Part shown: in pieces, positions 33,408-42,800 of the stretch | Layout: each line of letters opens with the position of its first letter | Position numbering within the stretch: the stretch's first letter is position 1 | Assembly: GCA_937949945.1 (NCBI GenBank) | Contig: CALFEQ010000057.1 | Span: 1-46,699, forward strand | Reading direction: 5' to 3' | Source: an uncultured Myxococcales bacterium | GTDB lineage: Bacteria; Myxococcota_A; Polyangia; Polyangiales; Polyangiaceae | Length of the DNA stretch: 46,699 nt | Translations under genes and position numbers: made by a program | The notes under the pieces: generated by a model | Databases searched by the model: none | Told to the model about the DNA's origin: nothing | The model's input: only the letters and a program-made list of their open reading frames with translations

Positions 33408-33423
33408 TGGCACGGCGCTTGGT
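33408..33423 (+). promoter_or_regulatory. Candidate sigma-54 promoter of the kinase-regulator operon
   Basis: TGGCACGGCGCTTGGT matches the -24 element perfectly and has TTGG instead of TTGC at -12. The core TGGCA-x-GGCGCTTG is shared with the opposite promoter. Transcription would begin only about 10 bp before the ATG at 33442, leaving a very short leader. Confidence 0.5.
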
Positions 33424-33441
33424 TCGGCGCCTCGTGTGCGC

Positions 33442-34707
33442 ATGAAGAGTCGTGGAGGTCGGACGTGGTCGGGGTGGGCGCGGGTCGGAAGCATCGCGAT
33501 GGCCGCGCTCGCCGCGCTCGCGCTCGGCGCGACGGTCGTCACCTCGCAGCGAGCGCTCTCGGATGCGTCCGAGGTGGTCATCCGTGGTGAGGGCGATCTC
33601 CTCCTCGCCGCGCTCGCCTCGGACCTCGCCGACGAGGCCGTCCCGATCTCTCGAGACGCCCTCGAGCGGGCGCTCGCCGCGCATCACGATGCCGGGCTCC
33701 GGTACGTCGCGCTCGTCGATCGCGAGGGCCGGCCCGTCGTCGAAGCAGGTCATGCCGAGATCGCGGCGGGGCCGCAACGTCCCGGCGAAGCGAAGATCGC
33801 GGGGCGGCGCGCGCGCATCAGCGGCATGCTCGCTCCGCCGCGGCGGGGGATGCGTCCGCCGGTCGGCCTGCGGCCGGGACCCGGGCCGTCGCTTCTCGTC
33901 GTGGAGCTCGAGCCGCCGGTCATCGAGACGCTTCGTCGTGACCTCGGGCGGATCGGCGTCGTCGCGGCGGGGGCCGTGATCGTGCTCTTCGCGTTCGCGA
34001 TCGCGTGGTCGCGGAGCGCGCGTCGGCTCGCCGAGCTGGAGCAGCGCGCCGCGCGCGAGCAACGCCTCGTCGCGCTCGGGAGCATGTCGTCGGTGATGGC
34101 GCACGAGCTCCGCAATCCGCTCGCGTCGCTCAAAGGACACGCGCAGCTCCTCGCCGAGGATCTCGAAGAGGCCGGCGACGAGAAGCGTCACGCGAAGGCG
34201 CAGCGGGTCGTCTCGGAGGCCGAGCGGCTCGAGCAGCTCACGACGACGCTGCTCGACTTCGTGCGTGACGGCCCGATCGAGCGCACGCACGTGAGCCCCT
34301 CCGACGTCGTCGAGCGCGCGCTCATGGATCTGCGGCGCGATCGGGTGCGCGTCGATCTCTCGGCGGCGCCTGCGACGCTCGAGGTCGATGCGAACCGGCT
34401 CGCGCGCGCCATCCACAACCTCGTCGACAACGCGCTGCAAGCTTCGCCCGACGGCGAGGTCGAGCTGACGGTCGCACGCGACGGCGGCGACGCGGTCGTC
34501 ACGGTGCGCGACCACGGCCCCGGCATCCCTCCCGGCGCCGAGGCGCAGATCTTCGAGCCGTTCGTCACGACGCGCGTGCGCGGCACGGGGCTCGGGCTCG
34601 CCGTCGCGCGCCGCATCACCGAGCAGCACGGTGGTACGCTGACGGCCGCGAACCACCCGTCCGGAGGCGCGGTCTTCACGCTTCGCCTCCGAGGACAAGA
34701 GGCATGA
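33442..34707 (+). CDS. Sensor histidine kinase, ZraS/NtrB-like
   Basis: This transmembrane kinase (421 residues) has TM1 at about 15-35 and TM2 at about 172-193. They flank an extracytoplasmic domain of about 135 residues with features of a single sensor fold (GLRYVALVDREGRPVVEAG, VVELEPPVIETL). No HAMP is evident. HisKA includes MSSVMAHELRNPLASLKGH with phospho-acceptor His221. The ATPase domain has NLVDNALQASPDG, DHGPGIPP, IFEPFVTT and GTGLGLAVARRI. The HELRNPLASLKGHAQLL form is typical of ZraS/AtoS/NtrB-type kinases paired with sigma-54 activators. The ATG at 33442 was chosen because the upstream frame lies in the regulatory region. The stop overlaps the regulator start by 4 bp (ATGA). Confidence 0.92.
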   Translation: MKSRGGRTWSGWARVGSIAMAALAALALGATVVTSQRALSDASEVVIRGEGDLLLAALASDLADEAVPISRDALERALAAHHDAGLRYVALVDREGRPVVEAGHAEIAAGPQRPGEAKIAGRRARISGMLAPPRRGMRPPVGLRPGPGPSLLVVELEPPVIETLRRDLGRIGVVAAGAVIVLFAFAIAWSRSARRLAELEQRAAREQRLVALGSMSSVMAHELRNPLASLKGHAQLLAEDLEEAGDEKRHAKAQRVVSEAERLEQLTTTLLDFVRDGPIERTHVSPSDVVERALMDLRRDRVRVDLSAAPATLEVDANRLARAIHNLVDNALQASPDGEVELTVARDGGDAVVTVRDHGPGIPPGAEAQIFEPFVTTRVRGTGLGLAVARRITEQHGGTLTAANHPSGGAVFTLRLRGQEA

Positions 34708-36092
34708 AGGAGAAGCGACCCGGAAGGATCCTCGTCGCCGACGACGAAGAAGGAGTGCGGACGTTCCTCGCCGAGGCGCTCGAGCGCGACGGGCACGAGG
34801 TCGTGCAGGTCGCCGACGGCGCCGCGGCGCTCGCCGCCGCGCGCGAAGAGCCGTTCGACGTCGTGATCACCGATCTCAAGATGCCGAAGCTCGACGGCAT
34901 GAGCCTCGTCCGCACGCTGCGGACGGAGCAGCCCAACGTCGAGATCGTCGTCCTCACGGCGTTCGGAGAGGTCGCCACGGCGGTCGAGGCGATGAAGCTC
35001 GGCGTCTTCGACTACCTCCAGAAGCCCGTGTCGAGCCCGCGCGCGATCCGGGATCTCGTGAAGGGCGCGCTCGAGCGAAGGGCCGAGATCGCCGTCGCGA
35101 ACGAGGACGCTCCGCTCGCGAGCACGACGTTGACGTTCGGGGCGCCGAGCATGGTGCCGGTCGTCGCCGCGCTCACGAAGGTCGCGAAGAGCGGCGCGAC
35201 GGTGCTCCTCCAAGGGGAGAGCGGCACCGGCAAGGAGGTCGCCGCGCGGTACCTCCACGAGACGAGCCCGCGCGCGGGCAAGCCGTTCATCGCGATCAAC
35301 TGCGCCGTCCTCACCGAGCACTTGCTCGAGAGCGAGCTTTTCGGGCACGAGAAGGGCGCCTTCACCGGCGCGCACGCACAGCGTCGCGGCAGAATCGAGC
35401 TCGCCGACGGCGGGACGTTCTTCCTCGACGAGGTCGGGGAGCTCAAGCCCACGCTCCAAGCGAAGCTCCTCCGCGTGCTCCAGGAGCGCAGCTTCGAGCG
35501 CCTCGGAGGCTCGCAGCGCATCGAGGTCGACGTGCGCTGGGTCGCCGCCACGCACCGCGATCTCCGCGCGATGGTGCGCGAAGGGACGTTCCGCGAGGAC
35601 CTCTACCACCGGCTCGCCGTCTTCCCGATCCGCCTCCCGCCGCTCCGCGAGCGCCGCGAGGACATCGTCCCGCTCGCGCGTGCGCTCGTCGCCGAGCTCT
35701 CGCGCGCGGCGGGCCGGCGCCCGCCGCGCCTCGACGAGGCGCTCGAGAAGCGGCTCGAGCAGGAGACGTGGCCGGGCAACGTGCGCGAGCTCCGCAACGC
35801 GCTCGAGCGCGCGATGATCCTCGCCGACGGCGACGTGCTCGGCGTGGAGCATCTCTGGCTCGAGCCGCCGAGCGGCGACGCGGCCGCGCCGAGCGCCGCG
35901 CCCGCCGCGAACCACCCGCCGGCGACCGATGCGGCCTCGCTCCCGACGACGGGCTCGCTCGCGGACCTCGAACGCCTGACGATCGAGCGCACGCTGCGCG
36001 AGGTCGGCGGAAATCGTCGCGCCGCGGCGGCCAAGCTGGGGATAGGGCTCCGGACGCTCTACGACAAGCTGAAGAAGTACAACCTGCGCTGA
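34704..36092 (+). CDS. Sigma-54-dependent response regulator, NtrC/ZraR family
   Basis: This 462-residue activator has three domains. The receiver (1-120) has acidic D13/D14, phospho-acceptor D57 in VITDLKMP, a TAF switch and a late QKP Lys. The AAA+ sigma-54 interaction domain (about 145-375) has Walker A GESGTGKE, the sigma-54-contacting loop GAFTGA, Walker B FFLDEVGE and the R-finger region REDLYHRL. A Fis-type HTH lies at the C-terminus (about 420-462, NRRAAAAKLGIGLRTLYDKLKKY). All catalytic residues needed for ATP-driven open complex formation are present. Translation is coupled to the kinase by a 4-bp overlap. The adjacent sigma-54-type promoters and inverted repeats are the obvious targets. 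It is convergent with the delta-60 lipoprotein gene, 6 bp apart. Confidence 0.95.
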   Translation: MKEKRPGRILVADDEEGVRTFLAEALERDGHEVVQVADGAAALAAAREEPFDVVITDLKMPKLDGMSLVRTLRTEQPNVEIVVLTAFGEVATAVEAMKLGVFDYLQKPVSSPRAIRDLVKGALERRAEIAVANEDAPLASTTLTFGAPSMVPVVAALTKVAKSGATVLLQGESGTGKEVAARYLHETSPRAGKPFIAINCAVLTEHLLESELFGHEKGAFTGAHAQRRGRIELADGGTFFLDEVGELKPTLQAKLLRVLQERSFERLGGSQRIEVDVRWVAATHRDLRAMVREGTFREDLYHRLAVFPIRLPPLRERREDIVPLARALVAELSRAAGRRPPRLDEALEKRLEQETWPGNVRELRNALERAMILADGDVLGVEHLWLEPPSGDAAAPSAAPAANHPPATDAASLPTTGSLADLERLTIERTLREVGGNRRAAAAKLGIGLRTLYDKLKKYNLR

Positions 36093-36098
36093 CGCGGC

Positions 36099-37739
36099 TC
36101 AGAGCCAGATGCGCGCGATCCGCATGAAGCGCGGGTCCTGCGCGTCGTTGGCGCCGACGACGATCATCTGGCGTCCCACGATGACGGCGCCGTACGCGCG
36201 GCCCGTCGGTAGCTGGAAGACACCGCCCTTTCCGAAGGAGCTGTCGAGAGCGCCGTTCGGCAGCAGCCGGAACACCTCGAAGACGTTCTCCGAGACGTGG
36301 GCGGCGTCGACGAGGTAGATGCGGTCCGAAGCGTCGACGACGATGCTGCTCGGGAAGCTGCCCAGAGTGCGGGTCGCGACGACGGTCCCGCCGTCCGTTC
36401 CGAAGCTCTTGTCGAGATCGTTCGTGACGCGGAAGACGACGACGTCGGCCTTCGACGACGTCGCGTCGTTGTGATCGAAAGCACCGACGATCGCCTTGCC
36501 CGACTGGAGGGCGAGAGCCGTCGCCCCGCCACTGTACGTGTCGGCGACATAGGCCTGGTGGTCGGTGCCGTCGCTTCGGAAGCGCCGGACGAGGGTACGC
36601 TGACGAGTCGGCTCTTGGTCCGGGCGGTACGCTCCGGCGATCCAGTAGATCCCGCTCTCCTCGACCTCGATCGCGTTGATGTAGGGCTGCTTGCCGATCC
36701 GTGGGTCGAGTGAGAAGGTCACCGTCCCGCCGTTTCCGAACGACGGATCGAGGCCTGCGTCGGGCAAGTAGCGTTTCACGGCCGCGCTCTGCTCTCCGGC
36801 GTTCCCGGCCGCGAAGAGGACGTCACCGAGTCGCCCGATGGCGGCGAGCTGCTGAGGGCTGGCCTGCAGGCCGGCCGTGATGCCGCTCTCACCGCCCCAG
36901 GCCGGGTCCGGCGTGCCGGAGGCGTCGACGCGAAAGAGTTTGACCCCGGCGTTGGCGATACTGAAGTCGTGCGCGCCGATCGCGATGGCGCCGTCGGGCA
37001 TCAAGAGGACGCGCGGACGATTGCCCTCCGCGAGCATGACGAAGCCTTTGCCGTCCGCTCCGAACGACGTGTCGAGCGCGCCGTCGGGCGTGAATCGCAC
37101 GACGCGGAGGCGATCGTCCTGCTCCCCCTTGCCGACGACCACGAAGCGTCCGTCCGGCTGGACCGCCACGGCGTACGCGGCGGAGTCTCCGCCCGGCGCG
37201 ATCTCGAAATAGCCACCGCGGTCGCCGAAGAAGACGTCGAGCTCGCCCGGCCTGCCGGTGATGCGTCCACGAGCCTCGTGACTGAGCGATCCCGCCGTGC
37301 CGACGATGCGGAACCGCTGCTGGGGCGCATTCGGCGCGGCCTGCACGGTGAAGGTGGCGTCGCCGGTCGCGAGCGAGACGGAAGACGCTCCGAGCGTCAC
37401 GGCCGTCGCGGGCACGCCGGCGTCCGGCATCGGGTCGACGACGAGCACGAGGGAGATGCTGGCGAGCTCCGGAGAGCCCCGCACGCGGAGCGTCACCGTC
37501 TGGCCGGGGTCGACATCGAACGTTTCGGGCTCGAACGAGAAGTCGTGTGCGGCGGTCGCGTCGGGTGCATCGGTCTCGGGCGTACCGTCGAGCGTGACGC
37601 TCCCGCCGTCGTTCGTGCTCGTGCCGCCATTGATCGGGTCGTCCCCCACGCACGCGTTGGTCCACGCGACCAACGCGAGCATGCCGCCCGCCGCCGCGAA
37701 GGCGATGCGGCGATGTTGTCGTCGGTGTGTCGAAGTCAT
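36099..37739 (-). CDS. Delta-60 repeat lipoprotein
   Basis: This secreted lipoprotein has 546 residues, starting at the ATG at 37739. The signal peptide (RRIAFAAAGGMLALVAW) ends at TNAC. A linker rich in Asp, Gly and Thr leads to an Ig-like segment (FSFEPETFDVDPGQTVTLRVRGSPEL). Then come repeated delta-60 units, each about 55-60 residues with the signature LDTSFGADGKG, LDPSFGNGGTV, LDKSFGTDGGT and LDSSFGKGGVF. These repeats probably build a beta-propeller; function is unknown, though they are frequent in myxobacterial and planctomycete surface proteins. No catalytic motif is visible. Its stop is 6 bp from the convergent regulator gene. Confidence 0.85.
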   Translation of the reverse strand: MTSTHRRQHRRIAFAAAGGMLALVAWTNACVGDDPINGGTSTNDGGSVTLDGTPETDAPDATAAHDFSFEPETFDVDPGQTVTLRVRGSPELASISLVLVVDPMPDAGVPATAVTLGASSVSLATGDATFTVQAAPNAPQQRFRIVGTAGSLSHEARGRITGRPGELDVFFGDRGGYFEIAPGGDSAAYAVAVQPDGRFVVVGKGEQDDRLRVVRFTPDGALDTSFGADGKGFVMLAEGNRPRVLLMPDGAIAIGAHDFSIANAGVKLFRVDASGTPDPAWGGESGITAGLQASPQQLAAIGRLGDVLFAAGNAGEQSAAVKRYLPDAGLDPSFGNGGTVTFSLDPRIGKQPYINAIEVEESGIYWIAGAYRPDQEPTRQRTLVRRFRSDGTDHQAYVADTYSGGATALALQSGKAIVGAFDHNDATSSKADVVVFRVTNDLDKSFGTDGGTVVATRTLGSFPSSIVVDASDRIYLVDAAHVSENVFEVFRLLPNGALDSSFGKGGVFQLPTGRAYGAVIVGRQMIVVGANDAQDPRFMRIARIWL

Positions 37740-37875
37740 GCGTCGCCCCTCGGACGCGACATGCGTCGAGAGTAGTCGAGAGTATCAGAGCGCGACGATT
37801 CCCCAACCCCGACGCCCGGCCGGCGCTCGAGTGTGAGGACGGGGGCGTGGCACGCGCCGTGGATTTCTCCGCGCG

Positions 37876-38808
37876 GTGGAGCGCGTCGTGGTCCTCGCAT
37901 CCGTCGTCCTCGCACTCGTGCTCGAGGGCTCGAGGGCCGAGGCAGCGGGCGCTCGGCAGGAGGGCGAGGCGAGCGTGTCTCTGCCCGAGACGGACGTCCT
38001 GCCGGCGCTGGAGAAGCCGGCGCCGTACTCGATTCCGTGGCACTTGCGGCCGGTGCTCGTCGTGACCGCCGTCCGCTCGGACACGGTCGTCGCGTTCCAG
38101 GATCGCGCGGCGACGATCGTCTCGTTCCTCGGCGCCGCGTTCGAGGTGGGGAAAAATGTAGGGATCGGCGTGCGCTCGGGCTGGGTCCACCAGCTCGGCG
38201 AAGGGGAGGCGGCGGCGAGTGCCTTCACCAACACGGCGCTGAGCGCGACCCATGCGTCGCGGCTCTCCACGCCGCTGCGCCTCGCGCTGACGGCCGGCGT
38301 CGTCCTGCCGAGCGGGCAGGGCGGTGGGACCGTCGCGAACCCGCGCGAGAGGGCCGCCATCGTCGCCGGTTCGCTCGCGCGTTCGGGCATCGACAACACG
38401 ATGTTCGCCGCCAACGACGTGAGCCTCCTCGCAGGCGTGTCGCTCGCATGGATCGCCCACGGCCTCACCGTGCAGGCCGATCTCACGGGGTTCGAGTACC
38501 TCCGCGTCAGGGCTGCGCGCGTGCAAGAGGACGCGTGGAAGACGGCCGCCACGGCCGGCGTGCACGTCGGATACTTCGTCGTCCCGTGGCTCTCCGCCGG
38601 CGCGGAGGTTCGCTACCAAATCCTGCTCTACCCCGGACGCGCGCTACCCGGTCGCGACTCGCTCACGGCCTCGGCCGGCGTGCGCGTGCACGTCCCGGTC
38701 GGCGCTCACGTGCTTCGGCCGGGCGTCGCGTATGCGCATCCGATCGACGATCCGATGGCGGCGCTCGGTTACCGCATCGTCCAGGTGGACGTGCCGTTCG
38801 TGTTCTGA
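37876..38808 (+). CDS. Predicted outer-membrane beta-barrel protein
   Basis: The 310-residue protein starts at a GTG and carries a signal peptide (ERVVVLASVVLALVLEGSRAEA). Amphipathic strands follow (GIGVRSGWVHQLG, LRLALTAGVVLPSG, LTVQADLTGFEYLRV, TAGVHVGYFVVPWLSAGAEVRYQIL, ASAGVRVHVPVGAH). The chain ends in VDVPFVF, a terminal Phe typical of outer-membrane barrels. The family is not recognised. The gene is divergent from the delta-60 lipoprotein gene. The 136-bp region between them contains a tandem 10-bp repeat, GTCGAGAGTA twice at 37765-37784. It is convergent with the three-gene partner-switch-like operon, 11 bp away. Confidence 0.72.
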   Translation: MERVVVLASVVLALVLEGSRAEAAGARQEGEASVSLPETDVLPALEKPAPYSIPWHLRPVLVVTAVRSDTVVAFQDRAATIVSFLGAAFEVGKNVGIGVRSGWVHQLGEGEAAASAFTNTALSATHASRLSTPLRLALTAGVVLPSGQGGGTVANPRERAAIVAGSLARSGIDNTMFAANDVSLLAGVSLAWIAHGLTVQADLTGFEYLRVRAARVQEDAWKTAATAGVHVGYFVVPWLSAGAEVRYQILLYPGRALPGRDSLTASAGVRVHVPVGAHVLRPGVAYAHPIDDPMAALGYRIVQVDVPFVF

Positions 38809-38819
38809 GAGCGCGCACG

Positions 38820-39833
38820 TCAGCGACGCTGCCGCTCGAACAGGTGGAGCGAGACGGGCATCTTGCGCGCCTCGCGCGGGTTGACGTCGAGATCGAAGAA
38901 CGCGGTCACGCTGGTGAAGCTGCCCGGCTCGACGTCGGTGACCAAGACGGTGCTCTGGCTGTAGATTCGCCAGATGCCGAGCCCCGCGCCGCCGTTCGAG
39001 GTGTCGATCGCAGGGCCCTCGCTCGTCGCGGCCTGACGCCCGCGGGCGATCCCGTCGAGGACGTGATCCCGGTGGAGCCGCCCGAACGGATCGACGACCT
39101 GAAGCGCGACGTTGATGCCGTCGGTCGCGATGCGGAACGTCGGCACCTCGTGGTCCTCGAGCACGATGTCCTGCTTTCGATCGTGCGCGTACTTGGGGAC
39201 GCCGCTCTCGTCGACGGGCGCGTCGTACATCGCGTTCATCAGCATCTCGTGCGCGACCTCCGCGACGCGTTGCACGACCCTCGCCGACGCGCCGGCGCGC
39301 TCGGTCAGGTTCGACGCCTCGCTGACGGCGAGGTCGCGCTCCTCGCTGGTTCGCGGGCGATAGCGCGCGATGGTCGAGCCCCACGGAAAGAGCTCACCGA
39401 GCCTCGGCGAAGGCGCGTCCACATCGACGATCCGTCGCGCCGCCATCACGAGCTCCCAGGGGCGCGGCATCGACGCGAACGCCGGCCAGCCGAGCATGCT
39501 GACGATCCGAGGGCTCTTGGCCGCGGCCGCGAGGAGCGGCTCCATGTCGCCGTTGCTCCATGCGAGCACCGACATGTTCTGGTACCGCCGCGAGGCCCAG
39601 TCGAGCGCGATGTCGATGTCGCTCGCGTCGCAGGCGAGCAGGATCGGGTCGTCGTCGAGGGCGCTGCGCACGGACACGGGGTCTCCGTCGATCACGACGT
39701 CCATGAGCCCCGAGGCCGCGCGGAGCACGCGGCCGACGCGCTGCGCGACGGTGCGGTTGGCGTCGAGGACCCCGATGCGAGGTCGCCCGGACAAGCTAGG
39801 TGCCGATGAAGGGGGGGGACGGTAGGAGTCCAT
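38820..39833 (-). CDS. Degenerate receiver fused to RsbW-like GHKL ATPase
   Basis: This soluble protein has 337 residues. Residues 18-125 have the alternating strand/helix pattern of a response-regulator receiver (RIGVLDANRTVAQRVGRVLRAA, DPILLACDASDIDIALDW, SMLGWP). It has only one acidic residue at the first strand and lacks the conserved late Lys, so it is probably a pseudo-receiver. Residues 190-325 form a GHKL ATPase of the anti-sigma kinase type: N-box VAEVAHEMLMNAMYDAP, G1 VVDPFGRL, and G2 NGGAGLGIWRIYSQS. There is no HisKA and no membrane segment, unlike ordinary histidine kinases. The ATG lies 2 bp after the stop of the upstream kinase gene, so they share a transcript. In Bacillus, RsbW/SpoIIAB kinases phosphorylate STAS proteins; two STAS-containing partners are encoded directly upstream here. 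Confidence 0.8.
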   Translation of the reverse strand: MDSYRPPPSSAPSLSGRPRIGVLDANRTVAQRVGRVLRAASGLMDVVIDGDPVSVRSALDDDPILLACDASDIDIALDWASRRYQNMSVLAWSNGDMEPLLAAAAKSPRIVSMLGWPAFASMPRPWELVMAARRIVDVDAPSPRLGELFPWGSTIARYRPRTSEERDLAVSEASNLTERAGASARVVQRVAEVAHEMLMNAMYDAPVDESGVPKYAHDRKQDIVLEDHEVPTFRIATDGINVALQVVDPFGRLHRDHVLDGIARGRQAATSEGPAIDTSNGGAGLGIWRIYSQSTVLVTDVEPGSFTSVTAFFDLDVNPREARKMPVSLHLFERQRR

Positions 39834-39835
39834 GA

Positions 39836-42800
39836 CTACTTCAATCTCGACGAAAGCGATGCGGTGCCGACGGCGAAGACGGCATTGTGACTCGCCTTCG
39901 GCTTCCGCGGGAGGGCGTCGAATCCGGTCGAGGTGGAGCGCTCGTCCAGAGAGAGCAGGACTGCGCCACGCACGACGTCCGGGTGCCGCGACGCGTCCAC
40001 CTCGACGACGACGAGCCCATCGCGCCGGTTCGGGAGCGCACGAGCGAGCGTGAGCCCGAAGATGACGCGACGGGAGTCGTAGAACGAAACGGCCTGGTCC
40101 CACCCCCAGCGGGCAATACGATAACGAACCCGGACCTTCGCCGACGCGCCGCTGCCTTCGACGCGTACCTCCGTACGCTCCGGGCTCGCGAACGCGCCGA
40201 CGTCGCGATTGAACCGACGCTCGATCGACGACAGGTCGGCTTCGGGTGGCGCGGCGAGGTTCGCCGCGCCGACTTCCGGGCTGACGCTGCGCTCGAGCCG
40301 CTCGACGGCGGCGAGCACGGCACGGGAGCGCGCGAGCGCCACGTCGCTCTCCGAGCCGGAGCCCGGGAGCGTGATCGTGATCTCGACGGCCTCGGGCCCG
40401 ATCTCGACCGAGCTCGTCTCGGCGTCGCTCGGCGCGCCGACGCCGCTCGCTCCGGCCTCCGTGGTCGCGGCCGCGACGGCAGACGTCATCGACCCCGTCG
40501 ACGGTCGGGCGCGCAGCACCCCGGCGATGACGAGCACGACGGCCAGCACCGCCGCCGCCGCGACGAGTGCGACCACGAGCATGCGGGACGGCTCGTCCTT
40601 CGCGCCCTCGCGAGGCGCCGCCGACGGCGGGGGCGCCGGAGCGGACGGCTCTCGCTCCCCCAGGTCGGACACGGGCGACGGAGTCGAGGGCGGCGCGGCG
40701 GCTGCGACCGCCCGCGCGCTCGAGGGGGGATTGAAGAGTATCTTCAGCGAGGGCGCCGTGTCGCTGACGTCCAGGGCGGCGTTGCAGCGGCGGCACGGTA
40801 CGAACGGCGGCTCGCCGGAGTCGGACACGCGCACGACCTCGCTCATCGGGACCACGCCCGTTCGCGCGGCCCCGCACGAGTGACAACGCCCGGCGAAGGC
40901 GACGGAGACGATCCGCAGACGCTCGTTGCCACCGGTGGCGCGCTCGCCCAAGGCCGTCAGCACGTTCACCGGGCACTCGAGGATCTCGATGTTCGTCACC
41001 TCGGCACCGAGCGCCTTGATCGCGTGCGCGAAGTTCGTCGCGCCCTCGGAGCTCACGCGCGGCGCGCCTCGGAAATCGATGACGAGCTTGCCCTCGATCC
41101 CGTCGAAGATGCGGTTCCACCGGACGGAGCGGTCGACGTCGCGGTTCACCCGCACGCGCGTCTCGTCGTTGCTGACGGTCTTGTCGACGACGTCGACGTC
41201 CCTGCCGTCGCTCTGCTGAACCGTGGCCAGGACGTTGCGAATCCGTTCGGGGACGCGCAGGCCGGCGTACGGCGCCGCGAACGCGAAGAACGCAGGGTCG
41301 TCGTCGAGCTTCGCCGCGCCGCCGCAGCGCGGGCAGCGCGGCAGCTCCCCGCGGCCGTCCCGGAACCACGCGGCGTCCTCCTCGCAGTCGAGCGTGCGCG
41401 AGAACGAGTTCCCGCAGTCGTCGCAGAGGAACGGCGCCTGGAACGACAGCAGCTTCGCCTTCCCCGCGAAGGTCCGGATGAGGCTCATCTGCGTGACGAC
41501 CGCCTCGGAGCAGCGCGCGAGCCAGACGTCGACGTCGTCCTGCTCCTCGATCGCTTGCAGCATCTCGAGCCACTCGCGCACGCCGAAGCTCGTCACCCGC
41601 TCGACGTGCTTGAGATCGAAGAGCACCGTGCCGCTGAGCGATCCGCCGAGGGCGGCTCCCGAGAAGTGCTCGTCGATGCGGCCGCGGAGCGTCACGACGG
41701 TGATCCCGAAGACCTCGAGCACCGCCGCGACGCCGGACGAGGTGCTCGCCACGAGCGAAGCGGCGCTCGGGGGCGCACCAGGGACGGGCGCGCCGCTCGG
41801 TCTCGTGTGCGACGCGGTGGAGTGATCGGCCGCCTCCGCGACGAAGGTCGTGCTGTCGGGCTCCTCCTCCTCGTACAGCGCGCTCTGGGCGCGCTCCTCT
41901 TCCACCTGGACGACGTGCGCGGCCAGGTCTTGGGCCTGCGCTGCCTTCCAGGCGTCCACGCGCGCGCCGAAGAGCGACTTCATGTACGCGGCGAGCGGGC
42001 CGGGACCCGTCTCGAGCCGGCGCGAGGCCGCGAACCTCTGCAGCGCCTCCGCCATCTCCTCCATCGTCTGGAAGCGACCGCGCGGGTCGTAGGTGATCGC
42101 GCGGAGGATGATCTCCTCGAGCACCGGGTCGATGTCCGGCGAGACCTCGCGAGGCCGGCGTAGATCGTGCCGCGCGATCGCCATCATCATCGCGAAGTCG
42201 CCGCCGGCGGAGAGGACGTAGGGCCTGCGACCGAGCACGAGCTCGTAGAGCATCACGCCGGTCGCATAGATGTCGGTCCGGCGGTCGAGCCGTCGGGCCT
42301 TGATCTGCTCCGGCGACATGTACGGGACCTTCCCCTTGAGCGTCCCGTGCTTCGTCTCCCAGCGACGATCGAGGCTCTTGGCGATCCCGAAGTCGACGAC
42401 CTTCACCTGGCCGTCGAACGTCAAGAAGACGTTGTGCGGGGAGACGTCGCGATGCACGAGCTCGAGGGGAGCTCCGTCCGGGCCGCGGAGCTCGTGGGCG
42501 TAGTGGAGGCCCGCGCAGGCGCGGATGATGATGTCCACCGCGTGGGCGAGGGGCATCGTCCGGCCTTCGGCTCGGTTGATGCGATTCACGACCCGGAGGT
42601 CCTCGCCGTGGAGGTACTCCATCGCGAGGTAGTACGTGCCGCCGTCGCTGCCGAAGTCGAACATGCGCACGATGTTCGGGTGCACGAGCGAGGCGCCGAT
42701 GCGGCCCTCCTCGAGGAACATGCGCTTGTAGTCTTCGTTGTTCGCGTGCTGCGGCAGAAGCCGCTTGATGACGCACAGGCCTTGCGCCTCGCGCAGCCCG

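Larger units (their letters stand above)
33108..33441. other. 334-bp divergent regulatory region of the Zra-like locus
   Basis: This non-coding region separates the LTxxQ gene from the kinase-regulator operon. It contains a sigma-54-type promoter for each direction (33207-33222 minus, 33408-33423 plus), two interlocking inverted repeats (33314-33352), a 12-bp perfect palindrome CCCGCATGCGGG (33295-33306) and a smaller CTCTG/CAGAG hairpin (33275-33290). No coding frame is credible. Confidence 0.7.

Noticed and set aside
37765..37784. Tandem 10-bp direct repeat GTCGAGAGTA x2 between divergent genes
   Set aside because: It could be a regulator site, but two copies alone give too little support to call it a feature.
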